This document shows, piece by piece, positions 42,615 through 49,958 of a stretch of 64,000 nucleotides of DNA (the first letter of the stretch is position 1; every line of letters starts with the position of its first letter). The stretch comes from Tessaracoccus palaemonis. GTDB lineage: Bacteria > Actinomycetota > Actinomycetes > Propionibacteriales > Propionibacteriaceae. The notes under the pieces are model-generated. The model made no database searches. It saw only the letters and a program-made list of their open reading frames with translations, and was not told the origin of the DNA. The stretch spans positions 3,038,001-3,102,000 of the forward strand of contig NZ_CP079216.1 of NCBI RefSeq assembly GCF_019316905.1. Reading direction: 5' to 3'. The position numbers were made by a program, and so were the translations under genes.

Positions 42615-43082
42615 ACAGGGGCGACTTGAAATTGGGCCGCTGAAGAGTCAGCGTCGGGCCGTGGGGCTACGTCGCGGCCTCCGACAATCCGATGCATCAC
42701 ACCCGAATTGCCTCCTCGTCCAACCCCCTATTAGGCGATTATGCCAACCGTGAGCTGGGAGGATCACTGCTGTTAGGACCTCGTCGAGGGTTGCCACTCG
42801 TTCCCTGACGTCAACAGGGACCTCCCAGAGCGTTCCGATTGCCGCCTCAGCCTCACCCACGGGCTGATCTGCTGCGTCAGAGCAAGGCAGGACGGCGGCA
42901 GATGCCTGACTCGCGAGAGTCCAACGGAGGTAACTACAGCCGTGTAAGACTTATCCGCAGGTGTGAACAACTGTGTGGATAAGTCCGGGGATAATCCCCA
43001 GGGGCGGTGCACAGCGCTGGTTTCTGAGCGTGGGAAGCCTGGGGACGACGCCGCCACAGGTTGTACACAGGGGGTGGACCGC
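42615..43082. other. Gene-free stretch with DnaA-box-like sequences
   Basis: No gene is supported. TTATCCGCA (42951-42959, one mismatch) and TGTGGATAA (42974-42982, perfect DnaA box on the minus strand) lie just before the lactonase stop, with a ttgtacacag near 43062. The left part follows the IS30 remnant and shows no similarity I recognise. Confidence 0.4.
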
Positions 43083-44099
43083 TCAGACGAAGCGGACCCA
43101 GTTCGGGCCCTTGCCGGTCTCCACACGGTCGGAGAGGACCATGGTCCCGTTGTCGGCCAGGCGGTAGAGCGACGCGTGGCCGGACACCTCGCCGACGACG
43201 ATCACCGTGGTGCCGTCGGGGCCGACGGTGAGGCCGCGGGGCTGAGCCTCGGTGTCGGTGAACACGACCTTGTCGCTCAGCCTGCCCTCGCCGTCGAGCT
43301 CGACGGCGGCCACCGTCGACTCGCTGCGTTCGGTGCACAGGAGCCAGCGGCCGTCGGCGGCGAGCGCGATGTCGGCGCCCCAGATGAGGTGCCCGGCCTT
43401 GGGGTCGAGGCCGAGCGCGCTGGTGCGCAGGCCGCGGGTGCCGTCGTGGACGGGGACCTCCTCGCGGCGCTCGAGCCGGCCGCCCTCCGAGCGGTCGAAG
43501 CGGATCGCCTCGCCGGTGAACTCCGTGACCACGTAGGCGTTGCGGCCGTCCGGCGCGACGACCAGGTGACGCGGGCCGATGCCAGCGGTGACGTGCACGA
43601 CAGGCTCGGACAGCTCAACGAGTTCCGAATCCATGCCGATGGAGTACTGCCCGATCACGTCAGAGCCGAGCGACACGATGTAGGCGTTGTGGCCGGTCGG
43701 GTCCGCGACGGCGGCGTGCGCGTTGCGGTACTCGAGGCGGGTCGCGGGGTCGCCGATGACGCCGTCGACGACGGGATACGACGCCGCCCAGCCGCCGTGA
43801 TACGACGCGACGAGCAGCGTGGCCCCGCCGACGATCGCGACATAGCCGAGCGGGTCGGGCACCTGGCGGCGGGCAAGCTCGGTCAGGGCGCCGGAGGTGC
43901 GGTCGAGGCTCATCGTCACGACGGCCGGGGAGGGCTCCTTCACCGCGACGTAGATCAGGTCACCGTCGACGGCGAACGTCGAACAGCCGACGCCGACCTC
44001 GGTGGTCGCGACCACCTCCAGCGCGTCATCGCTCACGCGGAGCGTGGAGACGTTCCCACCCTTGTCGTTGCCGACCAGCACCAGCGCATCTTCAGTCAT
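43083..44099 (-). CDS. Lactonase family beta-propeller protein (6-phosphogluconolactonase-like)
   Basis: 338 residues with repeating propeller blades (YVAVKEPSPAVVTMSLDRTS, AGIGPRHLVVAPDGRNAYVV, LTVGPDGTTVIVVGEVSGHA) typical of PF10282. The E. coli relative YbhE hydrolyses 6-phosphogluconolactone in the pentose phosphate pathway; other members act on related lactones. No signal peptide. TACGAT is six bases before the ATG (44106-44111, minus strand), so probably leaderless. It is divergent from the TIGR01777 gene, with 130 bp between them. Confidence 0.85.
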   Translation of the reverse strand: MTEDALVLVGNDKGGNVSTLRVSDDALEVVATTEVGVGCSTFAVDGDLIYVAVKEPSPAVVTMSLDRTSGALTELARRQVPDPLGYVAIVGGATLLVASYHGGWAASYPVVDGVIGDPATRLEYRNAHAAVADPTGHNAYIVSLGSDVIGQYSIGMDSELVELSEPVVHVTAGIGPRHLVVAPDGRNAYVVTEFTGEAIRFDRSEGGRLERREEVPVHDGTRGLRTSALGLDPKAGHLIWGADIALAADGRWLLCTERSESTVAAVELDGEGRLSDKVVFTDTEAQPRGLTVGPDGTTVIVVGEVSGHASLYRLADNGTMVLSDRVETGKGPNWVRFV

Positions 44100-44229
44100 A
44101 CCGCCATCGTAGGCAGGCTTCGGCCTGCTCGCGTGACACCGACACTGGGTGCGGCGAGTGTGCGGCGGCAGTCAGATCTCGGTCGTCCCACCCCTGTCGC
44201 CGGGCACGGCCCCTGTGAGAGGCTGAATC

Positions 44230-45126
44230 ATGTCCACCTGGCTCATCTCCGGATCCTCCGGGCTCGTCGGCACCCGCCTCGTCCAGCTGCTGCGCCACGG
44301 CGACCACACCGTCGTCCGCCTCGTGCGGCGCAGACCCAACGGCCCCGACGAGATCGCCTGGGATCCCGCCACCCACGAACTCCCCGACGGCGCGCTCGAC
44401 GGCGTCGACGTCGTCGTGAACCTCTCCGGGGAGACCATCGGGGGTCGCTTCACCGACGAGCACCGGGCCGCCATCCTGCGCTCCCGCCTCGACGCGACCA
44501 CCACCCTCTCCGACGCACTCGCGGCCGACCCCGGGGAGCGGACGCTCGTACAGGCCTCCGCGATCGGCTTCTACGGGCCCCGTCGGCCCGGCGAACTGCT
44601 GACGGAGGGGTCGACGCGCGGCGACGGGTTCCTCGCCGACGTCGTCGCCACCTGGGAGCGCGCCTCCCGGCACGCGACCGCCGCCGGCGTCCGCACGGTC
44701 CTGCTCCGCACCGGGATCGTGCTGAGCGGCAACGGCGGCGTGCTGCCGCAGCAGCTCCCACTGTTCCGGCTCGGCCTCGGCGGGCCGCTGACAAGGCGCG
44801 ACGCGTGGCTGAGCTGGATCTCGCTCGAGGACCTGGCCCGCGCCTATGTGCACGCGGGGCTGACCGGCTCCCTGTCCGGCCGCGTGAACGCCGTCGGCCC
44901 GGAACCCGTGACGCAGGGGCTGTTCGCGAAGGCTCTCGGCGAGGCGACGCACCGGCCGTCATGGCTGCCGACCCCCGCCGTCGGCCCGATGCTGCTGCTC
45001 GGCCGCCAGGGCTACGACGAACTCGTCAACACCGACCAGCGCGTGAGCTCGGCGCGGCTGGAGGCCTCGGGCTTCGAGTTCCTCGACCGCGACGTCGCCT
45101 CGGCCCTGCGCCGGGCGCTGGCCTGA
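44230..45126 (+). CDS. TIGR01777-family NAD(P)-dependent epimerase/dehydratase-like protein
   Basis: 298 residues. N-terminal Rossmann motif WLISGSSGLVGTRLVQLLRH, central IGFYGPRRPGELLTEGS and C-terminal DUF1731-like region (RQGYDELVNTDQRVSSARLE) define the YfcH/SDR39U1 group. The reaction is not established; cell-division or envelope roles have been suggested in some bacteria. GAGAGG lies before the ATG. It ends one base before the convergent rhomboid gene. Confidence 0.88.
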   Translation: MSTWLISGSSGLVGTRLVQLLRHGDHTVVRLVRRRPNGPDEIAWDPATHELPDGALDGVDVVVNLSGETIGGRFTDEHRAAILRSRLDATTTLSDALAADPGERTLVQASAIGFYGPRRPGELLTEGSTRGDGFLADVVATWERASRHATAAGVRTVLLRTGIVLSGNGGVLPQQLPLFRLGLGGPLTRRDAWLSWISLEDLARAYVHAGLTGSLSGRVNAVGPEPVTQGLFAKALGEATHRPSWLPTPAVGPMLLLGRQGYDELVNTDQRVSSARLEASGFEFLDRDVASALRRALA

Positions 45127-45127
45127 C

Positions 45128-46027
45128 TCAGGCCAGGGCAGCGGCGCGCACGAAGGCGACAGCCACCAGCGCCACGGCGAGGAGCCCGAGCAGGAGCCAC
45201 TGGTACCGTCGCCACTCCTTCGGGAGCAGCATGATGATCGCCGTGGCCGCGGTGCCCGCGACAAGGCCGCCGATGTGCCCCTGCCAGGAGACGTTGGCGA
45301 AGATGAACGAGAACGCGATGTTGATCGTCAGCCACATCAGGATCGTGCGAGGGTCTCCGCGATGCTTGATGGCGGCGATCAGGTACGCGCCGAGGATGCC
45401 GTAGATGGCGCCGGAGGCACCCAGCGTCTGCGTCCAGGGCTCGGTGAACAGCATCACGGACGCCGATCCGCCGATCAGCGCGATGAGGTAGACCGCCAGG
45501 AAGCGGGCGCGCCCGAGGATCGCCTCCAGGTTCGGGCCGAGCATGTAGAGCACGGCCATGTTGAATAGGATGTGCATCGCCTCGACGTGCGTGAATCCGG
45601 ACGTGATGAGCTGCCACGGCTCGCTGGCCAGCCCGTAGCCCCACGTCATGCCGAGCGTCTCGCACACCTGCTGGTTGGTGAAGAAGGTGCCGTCGGCCAT
45701 GATCTGGCACCGGTTCGCCGGCATCAGCGCGAGCGTGTTCGTCAGCGCCCGGTTCGAGACGCCGACGAGCTGGATGAGGACGAAGATCGCCGCGTTGATG
45801 CCGATCAGCACCAGCGTCGTCAGCTTGGGGTTCGTCGACCGCTCTCCGCCGTAGGGCAGCGACAGCTGACGCGTCTCCTTGTGGCCCCGGCTCACGCATT
45901 CGGGGCACTGGAAGCCGACGGCGCCCGGGACCATGCACTCCGGGCAGATGGGTCGCTCGCACCGCTGACACGTGATGCGGGTCTCGACTCCCGGGTGCCG
46001 GTAACAGGTCGGGGCGACGTCGTCCAT
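45128..46027 (-). CDS. Rhomboid-family intramembrane serine protease with N-terminal zinc finger
   Basis: 299 residues. A B-box-type zinc finger (CYRHPGVETRITCQRCERPI...CPECM...CPEC, residues 7-45) precedes six or seven membrane helices. The catalytic serine is in GASGAIYGILGAYL and the histidine in WQGHIGGLVAG; HILFNMAVLYMLGPNLE is the family HxxxN motif. It cleaves transmembrane substrates in the membrane; actual substrates unknown. TATCCT is seven bases before the ATG (46035-46040, minus strand), a leaderless promoter. Confidence 0.93.
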   Translation of the reverse strand: MDDVAPTCYRHPGVETRITCQRCERPICPECMVPGAVGFQCPECVSRGHKETRQLSLPYGGERSTNPKLTTLVLIGINAAIFVLIQLVGVSNRALTNTLALMPANRCQIMADGTFFTNQQVCETLGMTWGYGLASEPWQLITSGFTHVEAMHILFNMAVLYMLGPNLEAILGRARFLAVYLIALIGGSASVMLFTEPWTQTLGASGAIYGILGAYLIAAIKHRGDPRTILMWLTINIAFSFIFANVSWQGHIGGLVAGTAATAIIMLLPKEWRRYQWLLLGLLAVALVAVAFVRAAALA

Positions 46028-46070
46028 GCCCCGCAGGATATCGAGCGGAGCCAACCAACACCGGCGGGGG

Positions 46071-46253
46071 TCAGTGCCTGCGCGACTCGGCCCAGGCCTC
46101 GCGGTCCTCGGGGTCGTTCATGATCAGGTAGACCAGCGGGCAGTCCTCGGGGCCGTGCACGTCGTACTGACACAGCGTGCAGGGCTCGCCGGGTCGCAGG
46201 GGACATTTCGGGTCCGGGCGGCGGCGGGTCTTCGCGGGTGCGTCGGAGGTCAT
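46071..46253 (-). CDS. Small cysteine-containing actinobacterial protein
   Basis: 60 residues from ATG 46253. It reads RRRPDPKCPLRPGEPCTLCQ followed by YDVHGPEDCPLVYLIMNDPE, with four cysteines suitable for a zinc site. The pattern is a widespread small conserved protein of Actinobacteria without known function. It sits 43 bp from the rhomboid gene start, in the same direction, and could be cotranscribed. Confidence 0.72.
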   Translation of the reverse strand: MTSDAPAKTRRRPDPKCPLRPGEPCTLCQYDVHGPEDCPLVYLIMNDPEDREAWAESRRH

Positions 46254-46351
46254 TCCGGGTTCAACTGTACGCCTGTGGATCGGTGTTCCCGAGTCCGCCG
46301 GCCGCCGGTCGGGGGCGGCCCGCACAGGCGTCACCGATATAGGTTTGGCCC

Positions 46352-47569
46352 ATGGCTCACGGACATTCCCACGGACCCGTCCCCGAGGTCGCGGTCGGCC
46401 AGCGCGCCCGCACGACGCTGATCGGATTCCTCGCGATCGTCGGCGTGATCGCGGTCGCGGCGATGATCTGGTTGTGGCCGTCGTCGACCGAGCTGTCGTC
46501 GGCGCTGCAGAAGGTGGGCGACGCGCCGGGCGTCACGTACGAGGACGCGACGATCAACTCCGTCGCGGTCGGGTGCGCCGACGCGATCGACAGCGCCGCC
46601 TGCAAGACGGCCAACGTGACCATCAACGACGGCGCCTACGCGGGCGAGACCGCCGACGTCGTGCTCAGCGGCGGCAGCGTCAACAACGGGCTGCGGCCGG
46701 GCGACATCATCGAGATCGCCCGCGTCCCCACCGGCGACGGCGAGGTGGTCTTCTCCTTCAGCGGAGTCCACCGGCTGCCGGTGCTGATCGCACTGGCCGT
46801 GATGTTCGTCGTCGCGGTGGTCGCGGTCGCGCGGCTGCGTGGCCTGCTCGCGCTGGTCGGGCTCGCGGCCGGCGCGTGGATCCTGCTGGGCTTCATGCTG
46901 CCCGCGGTCATCGTCGGCAAGCCCGGCATGGCCGTCGCGCTGGCCGGGTCAACCGTCATCATGTTCATCGTCCTCTACATCGCGCACGGGGTATCGCTGC
47001 GCACGTCGGCGGCGCTCGCCGGGACGCTGCTCGGGCTGGCGGTCATCACCGGGCTGGGCGCGATCTCGGTCGAGATGGCCCGCCTGTCGGGATTCGCCGA
47101 CGAGAACGAGTACGACCTCTCCCAGCTGGCCCCCGCCATCAACTTCCAGGACCTGCTGATGGTCGGCATCATCATCGGCGGCCTCGGCGTCCTCAACGAC
47201 GTGACCATCACGCAGGCCTCCGCCGCGTGGGAGCTGCGCGCCGCCGCGCCGCAGTGGACGCGCATGCAGGTCTTCACCGCGGGCATGCGGATCGGTCGCG
47301 ACCACATCGCGTCGACGATCTACACCATCGTGTTCGCCTACGCCGGCTCCGCGCTGACGATCATCCTGCTGCTCTACTTCACGGCCCGCGACACCATCGC
47401 GCTGCTCGGCCAGGAGATGTTCGCCGGCGAGGTGGTCCGGACGTTCGCGTCGGCGATCGGCCTGATCCTGTCCGTGCCGCTCACGACGGGCATCGCGGCG
47501 ATCACCGTCGGGCCGGCGCGCACCCCCGACGAGGAGCCGAAGCACAGCTCGGCCCCGTCGCCCGCCTGA
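46352..47569 (+). CDS. YibE/F-family membrane protein
   Basis: 405 residues. It opens with a His-rich segment (MAHGHSHGP), one helix (residues 22-43), an extracellular domain with three cysteines (GCADAIDSAACKTANV) and then about seven helices of the YibE/F family (LAGAWILLGFMLPAVIVGKP, IVLYIAHGVSLRTSAALAGT, GIIIGGLGVLNDVTITQASA). Function unknown; the N-terminal His cluster may bind metal. TAGGTT lies six bases before the ATG (46340-46345), a leaderless promoter. An 81-bp palindrome follows the stop by 68 bp. Confidence 0.87.
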   Translation: MAHGHSHGPVPEVAVGQRARTTLIGFLAIVGVIAVAAMIWLWPSSTELSSALQKVGDAPGVTYEDATINSVAVGCADAIDSAACKTANVTINDGAYAGETADVVLSGGSVNNGLRPGDIIEIARVPTGDGEVVFSFSGVHRLPVLIALAVMFVVAVVAVARLRGLLALVGLAAGAWILLGFMLPAVIVGKPGMAVALAGSTVIMFIVLYIAHGVSLRTSAALAGTLLGLAVITGLGAISVEMARLSGFADENEYDLSQLAPAINFQDLLMVGIIIGGLGVLNDVTITQASAAWELRAAAPQWTRMQVFTAGMRIGRDHIASTIYTIVFAYAGSALTIILLLYFTARDTIALLGQEMFAGEVVRTFASAIGLILSVPLTTGIAAITVGPARTPDEEPKHSSAPSPA

Positions 47570-47637
47570 TCGCCAGACGTACCCTCCCCCATCGGTCCCG
47601 TTCAGCGACGCGGCCGCGACCCGGCCCAACGAGTCGC

Positions 47638-47718
47638 GATGAGCACGACACACTGCTCATCGTCGGAATTGACCGACCTGAACGGTCACATCCCAACGAC
47701 AAGTGTGTCGTGCTCATC
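47638..47718. repeat. 81-bp palindromic element, copy 2
   Basis: The left arm is a hybrid (GATGAGCACGACACACTGCT then CATCG) between arm types A and B, while the right arm is type A (GACAAGTGTGTCGTGCTC). The length is 81 bp. It lies 68 bp after the YibE/F stop. Confidence 0.85.
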
Positions 47719-47796
47719 GCAGGACGGTGACGGGGCAGCTCGCCGCGCTGCTCACGACGCCTCGACAAGGCCCGGCGGCCACGGCAGGCTTGGGAC

Positions 47797-48801
47797 ATGA
47801 GTACCCACGCCGCCGTCGGTTACCGCGAGTCGCTGCCCGCCTCGGACCCCGCGTCGCTGGTCGACGCCCAGGTCCAGCGCCCTGAGGTCCGCGCCCACGA
47901 CCTGCTGGTCCGGGTGGAGGCCGTCTCGGTCAACCCGATCGACACCAAGCAGCGTCTGCAGGTCACGCCCGAGGGGCTCCGCGTGCTCGGCTTCGACGCG
48001 GCGGGCACCGTCGTCGCGGTCGGCGACGAGGTGACGCTGTTCGCCCCGGGCGACGAGGTGTTCTACGCCGGCGTCACCAACCGACCGGGCAGCAACCAGC
48101 AGTTCCAGGCCGTCGACGAGCGGATCGTCGGCCGGCGGCCCCGCAACGTGTCCTTCGCCGACGCGGCGTCGCTGCCGCTGACGAGCCTGACGGCGTGGGA
48201 GTGTCTTTTCGATCGGCTCGGCCTGACGGCCGCGTCGTCGGGGCACCTGCTGGTGATCGGCGCGACGGGCGGCGTCGGGGCGGTGATGCTGCAGCTGGCC
48301 GAGGTGCTGCTTCCCGACGTGCAGGTCATCGCGACCGCCTCCGACGCCGAGCGCGGCGCCTGGGTCCGACGACTCGGCGCCGAGCACGTCGTCAACCACC
48401 GCGGCGAACTTGTCGAGCAGGTCCTGCAGGTCGCGCCGGGCGGCGTCGACTGGGTGTTCTCGTCGCACTCGCAGGGCCAGATCCCGGCGTATGTGGACCT
48501 GACCAGGGCCGGTGGCCACATCGTCGCGATCGACAACGGTCCGGCCGACGTGACGGCGCTGAAGCCGAAGTCGATCAGCTGGCACTGGGAGTCGATGTTC
48601 ACCCGCGCCCTGTTCCAGACGCCGGACATGATCGAGCAGCACTTCATCCTCGACCGGCTCGCGGACCTCGTCGAGGCCGGCCAGGTGCGGCCGACGACCA
48701 CTGCCGTCCTGCGCCCCATCAACGCGGCCAACCTGCGCGACGCGCACGCCCGCATTGAGTCAGGTCGCACGGCCGGCAAGCTGGTCCTCGAGGGCTGGTG
48801 A
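47797..48801 (+). CDS. Zinc-binding-type alcohol dehydrogenase family protein (TIGR02817-like)
   Basis: 334 residues of the MDR superfamily. N-terminal GroES-like fold (VRVEAVSVNPIDTKQRLQVT), AAGTVVAVGDEVTLFAPGDE, and a Rossmann motif HLLVIGATGGVGAVMLQLAE. Histidine-rich HYRWESMF-like part reads SISWHWESMFTRALFQTPDM. No zinc cysteines are present, so it is probably a zinc-free quinone or enone reductase. CAGGCT six bases before the ATG could be a leaderless promoter. It follows an 81-bp palindrome and is followed by a repeat-filled gap. Confidence 0.87.
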   Translation: MSTHAAVGYRESLPASDPASLVDAQVQRPEVRAHDLLVRVEAVSVNPIDTKQRLQVTPEGLRVLGFDAAGTVVAVGDEVTLFAPGDEVFYAGVTNRPGSNQQFQAVDERIVGRRPRNVSFADAASLPLTSLTAWECLFDRLGLTAASSGHLLVIGATGGVGAVMLQLAEVLLPDVQVIATASDAERGAWVRRLGAEHVVNHRGELVEQVLQVAPGGVDWVFSSHSQGQIPAYVDLTRAGGHIVAIDNGPADVTALKPKSISWHWESMFTRALFQTPDMIEQHFILDRLADLVEAGQVRPTTTAVLRPINAANLRDAHARIESGRTAGKLVLEGW

Positions 48802-48802
48802 G

Positions 48803-48915
48803 GCCCCGCTCCCCTGAGCCTGCCTCCGGTTCCCTGAGCCGGCCCCGGTTCCCTGAGGCTGCCACCGGTTCCCTGAGCCTGTCGAAGGGCGCCGAAGCGC
48901 AGCGAGGCGAAGCAC
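48803..48915. repeat. Dispersed REP-like repeat cluster 5
   Basis: ccctgagcctgcctccgg, ccggttccctgaggctgcc and ttccctgagcctgtcgaagg follow each other, then gcgccgaagcgcagcgagg. The run begins two bases after the alcohol dehydrogenase stop. Confidence 0.75.
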
Positions 48916-49097
48916 CCCGCCAGCACCTCGCGAGGTCGATGGTGGTTTCCGTCGGCCGGCCGACGGGAACCACGATCGACCACTGGCCAGCCCTGCGTAC
49001 CGTCGTCCGCTCCGCAGCGTCCAGGCGCCACCCTTCTCAACCGACGCTACCCTTCGCCGCACATGCCACCGCCAGGGCGGTGGCATGTGTCGAGAGC

Positions 49098-49200
49098 GGT
49101 AGCGTCCGTCGGGACGGGTGGCGTCCGTGAGGAAGGGTGGCGTCTGCGCGTAAGGGTGGCGTCGGTCGGGTGGGTGGCGTCGGTCGGGAGGGTGGCGTCC
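49098..49200. repeat. Tandem array of GGTGGCGTC units (18-19 bp, six units)
   Basis: Units start at 49098, 49117, 49136, 49155, 49173 and 49191. Each begins GGTGGCGTC (the first GGTAGCGTC) followed by a variable 9-10 bp that ends in AAG, GTG or GAG. The inverse sequence (cgccacccttctcaaccgacgctacc) occurs upstream at 49026-49054, so the array can pair with it. Confidence 0.85.
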
Positions 49201-49223
49201 ATGGCCGACGAGGCGTCCACACA

Positions 49224-49263
49224 ACGCGACGAGCCCCGACCACACGGTCGGGGCTCGTCGCGT
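49224..49263. terminator. 18-bp stem hairpin
   Basis: ACGCGACGAGCCCCGACC, an ACAC loop and the exact reverse complement. It lies between convergent genes; no T-run. Confidence 0.6.
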
Positions 49264-49301
49264 AATGGCGCTCGTTCCGCTCGCAGGACTCTCCGCGGAG
49301 A

Positions 49302-49343
49302 GGAACACGGTTCTGGTCGGAAGACCGACCAGAACCGTGTTCC
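49302..49343. terminator. 19-bp perfect stem hairpin after the nifU-like gene
   Basis: GGAACACGGTTCTGGTCGG, an AAGA loop and the exact reverse complement. It is 39 bp beyond the stop of the nifU-like gene, suitable as the feo operon terminator. Confidence 0.65.
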
Positions 49344-49382
49344 ACGTCCGACCGACAGGCCCGTCGCGCTGGGTCGAACCGG

Positions 49383-49958
49383 TCAGCAGCGGCTGCGGAC
49401 CCGGCTGCTGAGCGACGGCAGGCCCAGGAAGCCCTTGGCCTTCGGGTCCATCGGGATGCGCGCGACGGACTGCAACTCCGGGTACCGCGCCTTCACGGCC
49501 GACTCGATCCGGTCATGCATGGTGCTCCCGGCGGCAGGGCAGTCCTCGCAGGCTCCGCCGAAGTCGAGCGTGAGCGTGTCCTCCGTCGCCGAGATGACGC
49601 GGATGGCCCCGCCATGCGACGCGATGTACTCCCCCAGCTCGCCCTCGAGGACGTCGCGCGCGACGGTCTCCAGCACGTCGGCCGACCGCTCCTGGATCTG
49701 CCAGCCGTCGAGATCGAGCGCCGAGGCGACGGCGTCGCGGATCCGCGGGCCGTGCTCGGTCCAGCTCCTGCCGGGCGCGAGCCACGTCCACACGCCGCCG
49801 CGCTCGACGTAGACCTTCGTCAGCACCCCGTACTCCATCAGCGGCCCGAGCGTGCCGGGCGCGCGCCACACGACGCCGACGGGGAGGTCGGTGTCGGTGA
49901 CCCAGCGCACGGCCTGCGGGTCGACCGGTGTGGTCTGGGGATGGATGACGCGCTTCAT
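49383..49958 (-). CDS. NifU-like C-terminal domain protein, third gene of the feo operon
   Basis: 191 residues. The C-terminal half (about 105-165) is the NifU/Nfu iron-sulfur scaffold domain with GACEDCPAAGSTMHDRIESA holding the CxxC pair. The N-terminal 90 residues (RWVTDTDLPVGVVWRAPGTL, GVLTKVYVERGGVWTWLAPG) are not recognised. Its ATG overlaps the feoB stop by one base, so it is translated with feoAB. Nothing like FeoC occurs; this protein may take its place, binding a cluster or assembling iron delivered by FeoB. That role is an inference. Confidence 0.82.
   Translation of the reverse strand: MKRVIHPQTTPVDPQAVRWVTDTDLPVGVVWRAPGTLGPLMEYGVLTKVYVERGGVWTWLAPGRSWTEHGPRIRDAVASALDLDGWQIQERSADVLETVARDVLEGELGEYIASHGGAIRVISATEDTLTLDFGGACEDCPAAGSTMHDRIESAVKARYPELQSVARIPMDPKAKGFLGLPSLSSRVRSRC

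Larger units (their letters stand above)
48802..49382. other. 581-bp gene-free region with repeats, tandem array and three hairpins
   Basis: It holds a REP-like cluster (48803-48915), an inverted CACATGCCACCGCC pair (about 49060-49089), a tandem array (49098-49200) and hairpins at 49224-49263 and 49302-49343. No coding region is supported. It separates the convergent alcohol-dehydrogenase-like and nifU-like genes. Confidence 0.7.

Noticed and set aside
42648-43126. Short open frames in the gap before the lactonase gene
   Set aside because: No recognisable domain, no start signal and composition typical of non-coding frames.
49098-49200. GGTGGCGTC tandem array as a CRISPR array
   Set aside because: Units are 18-19 bp with only 9-10 variable bases, no true spacers and no cas genes.
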